Assembly (NCBI GenBank): GCA_028276345.1
Contig: JAPYWM010000001.1
Location: 1 to 45,594, forward strand
Reading direction: 5' to 3'
Source: Sphingobacterium sp.
GTDB lineage: Bacteria > Bacteroidota > Bacteroidia > SpSt-205
Length of the DNA: 45,594 bases
Position 1 is the stretch's first letter, and every line of letters starts with the position of its first letter. The position numbers were made by a program, and so were the translations under genes. A model generated the notes under the pieces. That model was given only the letters and a program-made list of their open reading frames with translations. It searched no databases and was not told where the DNA came from. Below are positions 1 to 6,984 of the stretch, one piece after another.

Positions 1-79
1 CCTCCAACCGAAAGATAGTCGCTGTGCCGTGTACCTCTTGCGTGTATATCATACTGGTGTCCAGATTGATGCCGGTCAT
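1..79 (-). CDS. 5' end of an unidentified gene leaving the window
   Basis: An open frame of 26 codons starts with ATG at position 79 on the minus strand and is still open at the window edge. It reads MTGINLDTSMIYTQEVHG and onward. A perfect TAnnTTTG box (87-94) ends 7 nt before the ATG, the same arrangement as at other gene heads in this window, and this is the main reason for calling it. Too little protein is visible to recognise a family. The gene lies 22 nt downstream of the Fur-family stop codon and seems to have its own promoter. Confidence 0.5.
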   Translation of the reverse strand, partial: MTGINLDTSMIYTQEVHGTATIFRLE

Positions 80-86
80 GTCACGT

Positions 87-94
87 CAAAGGTA
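87..94 (-). promoter_or_regulatory. -7 promoter box TACCTTTG
   Basis: TACCTTTG on the minus strand matches the Bacteroidota -7 consensus TAnnTTTG. It ends 7 nt before the ATG at 79, so the transcript is predicted to start at or just before the start codon. Confidence 0.55.
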
Positions 95-100
95 AGGAGT

Positions 101-571
101 TCAGGGGATTTTTCGGTTTGGGCAGTTGGGCTTTTCGCAAGCGGCGTAGATCACGAGGTCATGGCGCTCGGGGCGCATGTGAAAGAGTCGTCCTACGGAT
201 TCGGTGACCAGGCCCATCTGGGGGTCGCAGAATTCTTCAATAGCGCCGCAATCCACGCATATCAGGTGATCGTGCTGTTGCCGTCCTAAGCTGCGCTCAT
301 AAAGCATGCGTCCTTCACCGAAAAGATACCGCCGCACCAGGCCAGCTTCCACAAAAAGCTGTAAGGCGTTATAGACTGTAGCCCGGCTGACTTTGATTCC
401 CTGGGCTAAAAGCTGATTGTAAAGCTGCTCGGCGTCAAAATGTTCGAGATTGAGGTAGATTTCTTTCAGGATGGCATAGCGTTCTCGGGTTTCTCGGAGG
501 CCCTGGGTGCGGATGTAAGTTTTGAGAGCGGTTTCGGCGGTTCGATACACTTCCTGAGCGGGGGTATTCAT
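101..571 (-). CDS. Fur-family metal/peroxide-responsive regulator
   Basis: A 156-residue protein of normal Fur/PerR length. The N-terminal half is a winged helix: RETRERYAILKEIY, then SRATVYNALQLFVEAGLVRR, the recognition region typical of the family. The C-terminal half has the metal-site motif HDHLICVDCG, whose CxxC pairs with a C-terminal CEKPNC to form the structural zinc site. The start is set at the ATG at 571. The open frame extends upstream, but that part runs into the region behind the ATPase gene and does not look like Fur. A near-consensus box TTTCTTTG (577-584) ends 5 nt before this ATG. The gene follows the AAA ATPase with a 46-nt gap. Sequence alone does not separate Fur, PerR and Zur. 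Confidence 0.9.
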   Translation of the reverse strand: MNTPAQEVYRTAETALKTYIRTQGLRETRERYAILKEIYLNLEHFDAEQLYNQLLAQGIKVSRATVYNALQLFVEAGLVRRYLFGEGRMLYERSLGRQQHDHLICVDCGAIEEFCDPQMGLVTESVGRLFHMRPERHDLVIYAACEKPNCPNRKIP

Positions 572-576
572 GTTTT

Positions 577-584
577 CAAAGAAA
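577..584 (-). promoter_or_regulatory. Near-consensus -7 box TTTCTTTG before the Fur-family gene
   Basis: TTTCTTTG differs from TAnnTTTG at one base and ends 5 nt before the ATG at 571. It would give the regulator a leaderless transcript of its own in addition to read-through from the ATPase gene. Confidence 0.35.
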
Positions 585-617
585 CGCAAAAAGTGTCGTA
601 GGGTGAAGGGATGGGTT

Positions 618-1634
618 TTAGGCGCGAAAAGCTCTCTGCAGGTCGGTGTTTGTGATGATTTGGGGCTGCCCCTCAAGGCGATCGCGAAGGAAGGCGATTT
701 GGGCGGCGCGCCGCAGCCAGCTTATGAGATCAGCCCGGCTGAAACCTTCTGTTTTTTCTGCCCAGGCCCCCCAGTCTATATCAGGTTCTACGGGGAAGTT
801 CTGGGCTGCTTGTCGCAGAATTAGTTCCCGTTCCCACACATCGGGCAGGGCGATGTAGAGGCGATGGTCGATGCGTTCGCTGCGTAGGAGGGCGTTTTCC
901 AGGGCGAGGCGGCGGTTGGTGATGCCCACTACGGCCACGGGTTTCTGACGGTGTCTCAGCTCGTCTATGAGGAGGAGCAGTTGGTTGGTCGTGCCGTTGA
1001 GCCAGGGGAGGTTGGCTTCCCGAGGCGGGAAGAGGCTATCGAACTCCTCAAAGACCAGTACCATCGGCGCACGGCGGATAGCTTTATTGAAGATCTGGCG
1101 GAGTCGTCTTTCGGATTCGCCGAACCACATGGAGGCGAGGGCCGGTGTATGAATGAATCGAACAGGAAGCTGCGCTCCCTTAGAGAGGCTCCGGAAGAGG
1201 TAACTTTTTCCGGCGCCGGGCGGGCCCTCTACGATGATCATGGGGGTGAGGGAGAGGCCGTATTTCTTGGTGAGGTTGGGGTAGCGAAGGGGAAGGTACA
1301 GGTGTTCGATGAGGAATTCCTTTTCGGCTTCCATGCCGTAGAGGTCGGGGAAGAGCTTTTGTCGCAGCTCGGCGAGGGAGATGGCGGGCGGGTAGGATTC
1401 TTCGGTGGGCGGTTGGGTTTCTTTGACGAGGCCGAGATGGGCGCGGATGGAGGGCAGTTCCCACAGATTATTGCCCAGATGGCGCAAAAGCCGACGTAGC
1501 CCGGCCGTGTCATAGTGGGAAAGGGGGTAGAGGGGTGCGAGGAGCTTTCGCTCACGGGCTTCTCGGGCCAGAATTAGTAAAACCCGCCGGTCGGCTCTGC
1601 TTAGAAAGCGCTCCAGCTCCGCCCACCGGTTCAT
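618..1634 (-). CDS. AAA-family ATPase with unknown N-terminal domain
   Basis: A 338-residue protein. Residues 1-90 are arginine- and leucine-rich and match no domain I recognise. A classical AAA module follows: Walker A GPPGAGKS (about 137-144), the pore-loop-like MWFGESERRLRQIF (about 169-182), Walker B MVLVFEEFD (about 191-199) and a second-region-of-homology segment ending LLRSERIDHRLYIALPD, then a small helical lid. This places it near FtsH/Cdc48-type unfoldases, but it has no protease domain and no visible membrane segment. The Walker B begins with E where D is usual. The ATG at 1634 lies 3 nt after the tRNA-Met 3' end, so the mRNA is probably released by tRNA processing. In-frame sequence upstream of this ATG is tRNA, not protein. 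Substrate unknown. Confidence 0.8.
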   Translation of the reverse strand: MNRWAELERFLSRADRRVLLILAREARERKLLAPLYPLSHYDTAGLRRLLRHLGNNLWELPSIRAHLGLVKETQPPTEESYPPAISLAELRQKLFPDLYGMEAEKEFLIEHLYLPLRYPNLTKKYGLSLTPMIIVEGPPGAGKSYLFRSLSKGAQLPVRFIHTPALASMWFGESERRLRQIFNKAIRRAPMVLVFEEFDSLFPPREANLPWLNGTTNQLLLLIDELRHRQKPVAVVGITNRRLALENALLRSERIDHRLYIALPDVWERELILRQAAQNFPVEPDIDWGAWAEKTEGFSRADLISWLRRAAQIAFLRDRLEGQPQIITNTDLQRAFRA

Positions 1635-1637
1635 ACG

Positions 1638-1711
1638 TGGCGAGAGCGGGAATCGAACCCGCGACCTCAGGATTATGAATCCTGCGCTCTCACCTACTGA
1701 GCTATCTCGCC
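1638..1711 (-). tRNA. tRNA-Met(CAU), probably elongator
   Basis: A complete cloverleaf reads on the minus strand. The acceptor stem is GGCGAGA/TCTCGCC with discriminator A. It has D-arm AGCTCAGTAGGTGAGAGC, anticodon arm CAGGA-TTCATAA-TCCTG with anticodon CAT, and T-arm GCGGGTTCGATTCCCGC. The 3' CCA is not encoded (the next bases are CG). CAU is also the anticodon of lysidine-modified tRNA-Ile2; the acceptor and D-arm fit elongator Met better. The tRNA is followed after 3 nt by the ATG of the AAA ATPase. Confidence 0.93.
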
Positions 1712-1719
1712 GTGGAAGG

Positions 1720-1727
1720 CAAAGATA
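1720..1727 (-). promoter_or_regulatory. -7 promoter box TATCTTTG for tRNA-Met
   Basis: TATCTTTG on the minus strand is a perfect TAnnTTTG match ending 8 nt before the tRNA-Met 5' end. It probably also drives the AAA ATPase as a tRNA-mRNA transcript. Confidence 0.65.
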
Positions 1728-1783
1728 CGACCTTCTTCGCATCAGGTGTCTGCCGTCGCCCCCTGCCGTACGCGTATTTTCTG

Positions 1784-1791
1784 TAATTTTG
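1784..1791 (+). promoter_or_regulatory. -7 promoter box TAATTTTG for tRNA-Ser
   Basis: TAATTTTG is a perfect TAnnTTTG match ending 11 nt before the tRNA-Ser 5' end. Together with the box at 1720-1727 it forms a compact divergent pair of tRNA promoters within about 90 nt. Confidence 0.65.
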
Positions 1792-1802
1792 CCAGGATAG
1801 TC

Positions 1803-1892
1803 GGAGAGATGCCGGAGTGGTCGAACGGGCCTGACTTGAAATCAGGTAGCCCGCCCAGAGCGGGCTCGGGGGTTCGAATCCCTCTCTCTCCG
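1803..1892 (+). tRNA. tRNA-Ser(UGA)
   Basis: A 90-nt class II tRNA. The acceptor stem is GGAGAGA/TCTCTCC with discriminator G. The anticodon arm CCTGA-CTTGAAA-TCAGG has anticodon TGA. A long variable arm pairs AGCCCGC with GCGGGCT, as expected for serine. The T-arm contains GGTTCGAATCC. CCA is not encoded. One nucleotide (C1893) separates its 3' end from the fructose-bisphosphatase start codon. Confidence 0.95.
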
Positions 1893-1893
1893 C

Positions 1894-2901
1894 ATGCAGG
1901 TCCTGACATTGGAACAATTTATCGCTGATCGCCAGCAGGAAATAGAAGGGGCTACCGGCGCTTTCTCTAAAATCCTGCGCGACCTTTCCTTAGGAGCCAA
2001 GCTGATTAGCTTTCATCTGCGGCGCGCAGCCCTCTCGGGCATCCTGGGCGAACTCGGTATCACTAACGTCCAGGGCGAATCCGTCCAGAAACTCGACCAC
2101 CTCTCCAATACCCTCTTCCGCCAGCTATTTGCTAAAAACCCTCACATGGCCGGCTTCGCCTCCGAAGAAGACGATACCTTCACCCCCCTAAATCCCGAAG
2201 GTAAGTACGTCATCGTGGTGGACCCTCTGGATGGTTCCTCCAATATTGACGTCGGCGTACCGGTGGGAACGATATTTTCCATTTATCGGCGGCGCACGCC
2301 GGTAGGGACGCCCTGCACGGAGGCCGACTTCCTGCAAGGGGGACGAGCCCAGGTAGCCGCTGGCTATATTCTCTACGGCACCAGTACGCTCCTTTTCTAC
2401 ACGACGGGCAAAGGTGTGCATGGCTTTACGTTAGAGCCTGCCGCGGGCGACTTCCTCCTCTCCCACCCCGATGTCAAAATGCCCGAAAAAAGTAGCTACT
2501 ACTCCTTCAACGACAACCAGTTTCACGAATGGCCACCCGCCCTGCAAGCGTTTATCACCACCTTTCACCAGGAAAATCGCCGCAGCGCTAAGCCCCAGTC
2601 CCTGCGGTATGTCGGTTCGCTCGTGGCAGACTTTCACCGGAACCTTCTGAAGGGGGGCTTTTTCATGTATCCCGGCACGGTCGCTAAGCCCGAAGGCAAG
2701 CTTCGGCTCCTGTATGAGGCCTACCCCATGGCCTGGCTGATAGAAGAAGCCGGTGGCGCCGCCACCAATGGCGTTCAGCCCATCCTGGATATTCCCCCTA
2801 CCAAACTCCACCAGCGGACCGCTCTCTTCTTAGGGCCAAAAACCTTTCTGGAAAAACTCGCCCAAACCCTATCTGACCATGTCCCTGTGGAAAAGGTTTA
2901 A
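1894..2901 (+). CDS. fbp: Fructose-1,6-bisphosphatase class I
   Basis: A 335-residue cytosolic enzyme that removes the 1-phosphate of fructose 1,6-bisphosphate in gluconeogenesis. Family signatures are clear: the N-terminal TLEQFIADRQ, the metal-binding FASEEDD and VDPLDGSSNIDVGVP, and the C-terminal KLRLLYEAYPMAWLIEEAGG that carries the sugar-phosphate site. The length matches the class I family. The start is the ATG at 1894, one base after tRNA-Ser; no room exists for a leader or ribosome binding site. The C terminus overlaps the PspA-like gene by 23 nt. The whole run from tRNA-Ser through anmK looks like one transcription unit. Confidence 0.96.
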   Translation: MQVLTLEQFIADRQQEIEGATGAFSKILRDLSLGAKLISFHLRRAALSGILGELGITNVQGESVQKLDHLSNTLFRQLFAKNPHMAGFASEEDDTFTPLNPEGKYVIVVDPLDGSSNIDVGVPVGTIFSIYRRRTPVGTPCTEADFLQGGRAQVAAGYILYGTSTLLFYTTGKGVHGFTLEPAAGDFLLSHPDVKMPEKSSYYSFNDNQFHEWPPALQAFITTFHQENRRSAKPQSLRYVGSLVADFHRNLLKGGFFMYPGTVAKPEGKLRLLYEAYPMAWLIEEAGGAATNGVQPILDIPPTKLHQRTALFLGPKTFLEKLAQTLSDHVPVEKV

Positions 2902-3634
2902 GCGGGCCATCCGGGCACTCTTCGGTAAAGCCGTAGAAGCCATTGAAGACCCCCGCCTCATCTTGGAACAGAACATCCGGGACCTCAACGACCAGGTCCC
3001 GAAAATGAACCAGCATATCGCCTCCGTCAAGGCTACCGTTACCCTCTTAGAGCGGGAGCTGGCCAAGTCCAAAAAAGAGTATGAAGAGCTGATCGCTCGG
3101 GTGAAAGCTGCCCTGGCCCAGAACCGGGAAGACCTCGCCGAGCAGTACGCCCTCCGCATAGAAAAGCTCAAACAATCTATTGCGCAGACGCAGGTAGAGC
3201 TGGAAGCCGCCCAAAAAGCCTACGAAAAAGCGCTGGAAATTAAAAAGCTTTTCATGCGGGAGAAAGAGCGCAAGATTCAGGAGGCGCGGGCAGCTCTTCA
3301 GCAGTATGAGCGGGCCCAGTGGCAGGCAAAAATCGCCGAGACCTTTGAGAAGTTTGAGGTGGGGGGGATCGACCAGACCCACGACGAGATGGTTCGCCGC
3401 CTACAAGAAAAAGCCGCCCAGAACGAAGCCCGCTTAGAACTCGCCCTGGACTCCATTGATACCTCCCGGCTCAAAGTGGAAGAAGAGATGGAGCGCATCC
3501 AGGCCAAAGATTCCCTTAGCCGCCTCAAAGCCGAACTCGGCCTGGAAATGCCTCCCAGCCCCACCAACTCGGAATACCCCCCGCCTAATCCCCCTTCGGA
3601 CAAAGAACCCCCCGCCAAAGAGCCCCTCTTATAG
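2879..3634 (+). CDS. pspA: PspA/IM30-family membrane-stress protein
   Basis: A 251-residue, almost entirely helical protein. The N-terminal SLWKRFKRAIRALFGKAVEA is the amphipathic membrane-binding helix of the PspA/Vipp1 family. It is followed by EDPRLILEQNIRDLNDQVPK, the conserved family opening, and long charged coiled-coil segments to about residue 220. The proline-rich tail (PPSPTNSEYPPPNPPSD) is not part of the core fold. Family members form ESCRT-III-like scaffolds on the inner face of the cytoplasmic membrane. It overlaps fbp by 23 nt. No PspB/C/F partners are in this window, although rpoN is present 22 kb away. Confidence 0.88.
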   Translation: MSLWKRFKRAIRALFGKAVEAIEDPRLILEQNIRDLNDQVPKMNQHIASVKATVTLLERELAKSKKEYEELIARVKAALAQNREDLAEQYALRIEKLKQSIAQTQVELEAAQKAYEKALEIKKLFMREKERKIQEARAALQQYERAQWQAKIAETFEKFEVGGIDQTHDEMVRRLQEKAAQNEARLELALDSIDTSRLKVEEEMERIQAKDSLSRLKAELGLEMPPSPTNSEYPPPNPPSDKEPPAKEPLL

Positions 3635-3637
3635 TCC

Positions 3638-3919
3638 ATGCCGTACACGCCCGAGGAGTACGAAAAGCTCAAAGTCGTCTATAAGGAGGCGCTTCGCCAG
3701 CGTAAAGCTATCCTGGAAACTGCCCGAAAAGCCCACCTCCGCCAGAAAGCCGAATGGCATCTCGCCCAAATGGAAGCTGCCCTTACAGCCCTCGGATACA
3801 GCGTAGAACCTACTTTGCCTTCTGCGGAGCCTACCTCCTCCCCGCCTCAAAACGAAACGAGCGCCCCCTCCTCTTCGGAAGGGGCTGCCTCGCCATCCGA
3901 GCCTAAGACGTTGTTCTAA
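3638..3919 (+). CDS. Small helical protein of unknown function
   Basis: A 93-residue protein. Residues 1-50 are strongly helical and basic (EEYEKLKVVYKEALRQRKAI). The rest is a low-complexity Ser/Pro/Glu tail. It starts 3 nt after the PspA-like stop codon and ends 2 nt before the TTG start of the glycosyltransferase, so it is certainly co-transcribed. I do not recognise a family. Its tight link to the PspA-like gene suggests an accessory role on the same assembly; this is inference from position only. Confidence 0.65.
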   Translation: MPYTPEEYEKLKVVYKEALRQRKAILETARKAHLRQKAEWHLAQMEAALTALGYSVEPTLPSAEPTSSPPQNETSAPSSSEGAASPSEPKTLF

Positions 3920-3921
3920 GC

Positions 3922-5091
3922 TTGCGCATCCTACAGCTTTCGGCGAAGCCCCTCTACCCCCCCCGGGATGGGGGTGCCCTGGGATCCCTGTACTTTGTAG
4001 AAATGTGGCGCCGGCTGGGCTGGGAAGTCCTGACCCTGGCCATGAGCACGCCCAAGCACCCTGCTTCCCCGCAGGCACCCTTCCCCCAGAAAAGCGTCTT
4101 CGTAGATACGACGCCGCGTCCGTGGCCCGCCCTGAAAAATCTCTTGTTCAGCCGCCGGCCCTACCATGTAGATCGTTTTCAGAGCACCGCTTACCAGGCC
4201 GCTCTGGAAGAAACCCTCGCCACCTTCCGGCCTGACCTGATTCAGGTGGAATCGCCCTACCTCACGCCGTACGTGGAAAATCTTTCGCTTCCCCGCGTCT
4301 ACCGCCTTCACAATGTGGAGTATCTCATCTGGGCCCGTCTCGCCCGCGAAAAACCCTGGCCCTTCCGCCATTACTTTATCACGCAGGCTCGCCGCATCCA
4401 CCACTACGAGACCCGTATCCTCCACACTTATCAGGGCCTCATCCCCATCTCCGAAAAAGAAGCCGCCTTCATCCAGGAGAGCGGCTATCGGGGGCCGGTG
4501 GCGCTCATCCCCTACGCCATCGCCGTAGAGGAATACGACGCCCCGCCCCTGCGGGAAGAGAATCCCCGCATTGGGTTTATTGGGGGTCTGGACTGGCTAC
4601 CCAACTTGGCCGGGATAACGTGGTTTCTGGAGCGGGTGTGGCCAGAATTTGCCCGACGATATCCGCAAGCGGAACTGTCTATTGCTGGACGCAACTGCCC
4701 CGCCTCTCTCCACCGCTACGCCAGCCCGCAGGTGCACATCCTGGGCGAAGTCCCAGACAGCAAAGCCTTCCTCTATGCGCAGGATATTCTGATTGTGCCG
4801 CTTTTTTCTGGTAGTGGCATCCGGATAAAAATCATGGAAGGCTGGGCGACGGGGCGGGCCATTCTATCTACCAGCGTCGGTGCCGAGAGCCTCGTCTGCA
4901 CACCTGGCCGCCACCTCCTGATAGCAGACGACGAGGAGTCCTTCCTCCAGGCCCTGGAAGCCCTCTACACAGACGCTGCCCTTCGAAAGGCTATCGCCCA
5001 AGCGGGCCGCCACCTTGCCGAAACCCTCTACAACCGGGAAGCCCAACTGCCCCATTTTCGTACGTTTTACGAGCAGGTCCTGCATGGCTAA
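3922..5091 (+). CDS. GT4-family glycosyltransferase
   Basis: A 389-residue GT-B fold protein. The N-terminal MRILQLSAKPLYPPRDGGAL is the acceptor-domain glycine-rich loop of family 4 transferases. The C-terminal half has the donor domain with GFIGGLDWLPN, HILGEVPD and the nucleotide-sugar motif PLFSGSGIRIKIMEGWATG, ending GAESL. The start is a TTG at 3922, 2 nt after the upstream stop; no ATG lies at a better place. It overlaps anmK by 8 nt. Sugar donor and acceptor cannot be told; cell-surface polysaccharide or glycoprotein synthesis is likely. Confidence is high for the family and low for the substrate. Confidence 0.88.
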   Translation: MRILQLSAKPLYPPRDGGALGSLYFVEMWRRLGWEVLTLAMSTPKHPASPQAPFPQKSVFVDTTPRPWPALKNLLFSRRPYHVDRFQSTAYQAALEETLATFRPDLIQVESPYLTPYVENLSLPRVYRLHNVEYLIWARLAREKPWPFRHYFITQARRIHHYETRILHTYQGLIPISEKEAAFIQESGYRGPVALIPYAIAVEEYDAPPLREENPRIGFIGGLDWLPNLAGITWFLERVWPEFARRYPQAELSIAGRNCPASLHRYASPQVHILGEVPDSKAFLYAQDILIVPLFSGSGIRIKIMEGWATGRAILSTSVGAESLVCTPGRHLLIADDEESFLQALEALYTDAALRKAIAQAGRHLAETLYNREAQLPHFRTFYEQVLHG

Positions 5092-6139
5092 GCCGTCGTT
5101 TCGGGTAGTGGGTCTGATGGCAGGGAGCTCCCAAGATGGCGTGGATATGGCTTTGGTGCGCTTCTGGCGTCCGGGGGAAAGGTGGCAGTATGAAGTGCTA
5201 ACGGCCGAGACTGTCCCCTATCCCCATGAGCTGGAAGCGGCGCTTCATCGGCTGCTGGAGCTGTCGGGGGAGGCGCTTCTCCGGCTAAGTGTGGCGTATA
5301 CGGACTGGACGGCGGCCGTCCTGCGGAAAAGACTGCGGGGCCAGGTGTACGACCTGATTAGCTGGCATGGGCCAACGGCGTTTCACCAGCCGGCCCAAGG
5401 TCTTACCTGGGGTCTGGGGGATTCGGAGCGGCTGCGCGTCCTGGTGGGTAAGCCCGTCATCATGCACTTTCGGGCACGCGACATAGCCTATAGGGGGCAA
5501 GGGGCTCCGCTCATTCCCCATGCTGATGCGCACCTCTGGCCCGAGTACGAAACGCTCCTCAACCTCGGTGGCATCGCCAACATCACCCACCTTCCTACAC
5601 GGGCCGCTTTTGACATCAGCGCCTGCAATCAGCTTCTCAATGCGCTGGCTCGTCAGTTTGACCCATCTCATCGGTACGACCCGGATGGCACCTTTGCTAA
5701 GCAGGGCCGGCTCATCCCTTCCCTGTTAGAAACCTTCCTCACCGCTCCTATTTTCCAGATCAGTCCATCCCCCGCCATCACCAACGAAATCGTACGCACC
5801 CAGTTCCTCACCCCCTTCCTCACCCATCCCGCCCCCGCCCAGGATAAACTCCACACTGCCGTCCAGGCCATCGCCATGAAGCTTAGTGAGACCTTACGCC
5901 GGCTCCAGTGCGAGAAAGTCTACCTTACCGGCGGCGGCGCCCGGAATACCTATCTGGTCAAGACAATACAAGCACACTCGCCATGCCCTTGCTTTTTAGC
6001 CCCTGACGTGCTCATTGACTTTCGGGAAGCTATAGGCTTTGCTTTTCTGGGGCTTTTAGGCTACCTGGGCGAGGACAACCTCCTATCTGGCTGGACGCTG
6101 GCTCGGCGCAGTCAGCGCGCTGGCCTTCTAAGCTTGTAG
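5084..6139 (+). CDS. anmK: Anhydro-N-acetylmuramic acid kinase
   Basis: A 351-residue sugar kinase of the hexokinase-actin fold. It cleaves the anhydro ring and phosphorylates anhydro-MurNAc, feeding recycled cell-wall sugar into MurNAc-6-phosphate. Family marks are the ATP loop GLMAGSSQDGVD near the N terminus, YRGQGAPLIPHADAHL, LLNLGGIANIT, and the adenosine-site KVYLTGGGARN followed by FREAIGFAFLG. The ATG at 5084 overlaps the glycosyltransferase stop as ATGGCTAA. It is the last gene of the tRNA-Ser/fbp unit and is followed by the triple-hairpin region. Base composition of the coding strand flips from G-rich to C-rich in mid-gene (see findings). Confidence 0.93.
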   Translation: MAKPSFRVVGLMAGSSQDGVDMALVRFWRPGERWQYEVLTAETVPYPHELEAALHRLLELSGEALLRLSVAYTDWTAAVLRKRLRGQVYDLISWHGPTAFHQPAQGLTWGLGDSERLRVLVGKPVIMHFRARDIAYRGQGAPLIPHADAHLWPEYETLLNLGGIANITHLPTRAAFDISACNQLLNALARQFDPSHRYDPDGTFAKQGRLIPSLLETFLTAPIFQISPSPAITNEIVRTQFLTPFLTHPAPAQDKLHTAVQAIAMKLSETLRRLQCEKVYLTGGGARNTYLVKTIQAHSPCPCFLAPDVLIDFREAIGFAFLGLLGYLGEDNLLSGWTLARRSQRAGLLSL

Positions 6140-6212
6140 GGAGAGCAGTCCTCACTTAGGCCCACGAGGGGATGAGGATGGCTGACGCTGAGGGAGATAC
6201 CATTTGCAATCA

Positions 6213-6314
6213 AAAACCTTCCGAATGGAGAAAGGTTTTAGCGGCGGCCAGCCCGCAGGGCTGGCCGCCGCCTCAGCACGGGGCCGCCGCCCGCTGAAGG
6301 CGGGCGGCGGCCCC
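6213..6314. repeat. Three tandem perfect hairpins between convergent genes
   Basis: Hairpin A pairs AAAACCTT (6213-6220) with AAGGTTTT (6232-6239). Hairpin B pairs the 14-nt arm 6241-6254 with 6258-6271 around a GCA loop. Hairpin C pairs the 15-nt arm 6280-6294 with 6300-6314 around TGAAG. The arms of B and C share GGCCGCCGC (6263-6271 and 6282-6290) and its complement (6241-6249 and 6304-6312), so B and C can also pair with each other. This lies between the convergent ends of anmK and coaD and could be a bidirectional terminator, a REP-like element or a structured RNA. Apart from a short CCGCT-A-AGCGG palindrome near 6415, I see no gene in the rest of 6140-6445. Confidence 0.7.
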
Positions 6315-6445
6315 ACAAAATACCACCGACTCGCATTCAGAAACTCTTTGCATCAAGCTGGTAGAGAGGTGCCGCAACTGGTTCCATGCGCGCTTCAAGG
6401 CAGTCCGTCCGATCCGCTAAGCGGTCTATGCGTTTTTCTAAGTTT

Positions 6446-6943
6446 TCACTCGGTAACGGGCTTACCGCCGGGGTAGAGCTTGTAGATATCCGCGATGATG
6501 TGGGGGGGCAAAAGCCCTTCCAAGTGCCCCCGAAATCGAATCACCTCCCGCACGAGCGTAGAGGAGACAAACGACGTCTGTGGACTGCTGAGCAGGTAAA
6601 AGGTCTCTATGCTGGGGTCCAGCTGCTTATTGAGCAGGTCAATGTTGCGCTCGTACTCATAATCCGGTGCCGACCGCAGCCCCCGCAGGATAAACTTGGC
6701 GCCCACTTCTCTGGCGAAGAGCACCGTCAGCGTGGTGTAGCAGGCGACTCGTACCCGGGGCTCACCTTGAAAGGCGATTTCTATCCAGCGCTGCCGCACC
6801 TCGGGGCTAAACATCGCCTGCTTGGTGGTGTTTATGCCAATGCCAATCACGACCTCATCAAAAAGAGAGAGACCACGCTGGATGATTTCTATGTGGCCGA
6901 GGGTGATGGGGTCAAAACTCCCTGGGAATAAGGCTCGCCGCAT
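6446..6943 (-). CDS. coaD: Phosphopantetheine adenylyltransferase
   Basis: A 165-residue cytosolic enzyme that joins ATP and 4'-phosphopantetheine to give dephospho-CoA, the penultimate step of coenzyme A synthesis. The nucleotidyltransferase motif is GSFDPITLGH near the N terminus. FILRGLRSAPDYEYE and the C-terminal SSTLVREV also match the family, as does the length. The start chosen is the ATG at 6943: a perfect TAACTTTG box ends 6 nt upstream, and an in-frame TTG at 6952 would lie inside that box. It follows porW by 41 nt on the same strand but has its own promoter. Confidence 0.96.
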   Translation of the reverse strand: MRRALFPGSFDPITLGHIEIIQRGLSLFDEVVIGIGINTTKQAMFSPEVRQRWIEIAFQGEPRVRVACYTTLTVLFAREVGAKFILRGLRSAPDYEYERNIDLLNKQLDPSIETFYLLSSPQTSFVSSTLVREVIRFRGHLEGLLPPHIIADIYKLYPGGKPVTE

Positions 6944-6949
6944 GAACGG

Positions 6950-6957
6950 CAAAGTTA
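6950..6957 (-). promoter_or_regulatory. -7 promoter box TAACTTTG for coaD
   Basis: A perfect TAnnTTTG match on the minus strand, ending 6 nt before the coaD ATG at 6943. It decides the start codon and predicts a leaderless mRNA. Confidence 0.6.
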
Positions 6958-6984
6958 ACTTGCTCTACTTGCCAGGGGGGGGCC

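Noticed and set aside
1635..1742. N-terminal extension of the AAA ATPase across tRNA-Met
   Set aside because: The extra 36 codons translate the tRNA gene itself; the promoter box and tRNA fold explain that DNA.
6204..6476. A 90-codon plus-strand frame across the triple hairpins
   Set aside because: It is created by the hairpin arms and runs into the end of coaD; no promoter or protein motif supports it.
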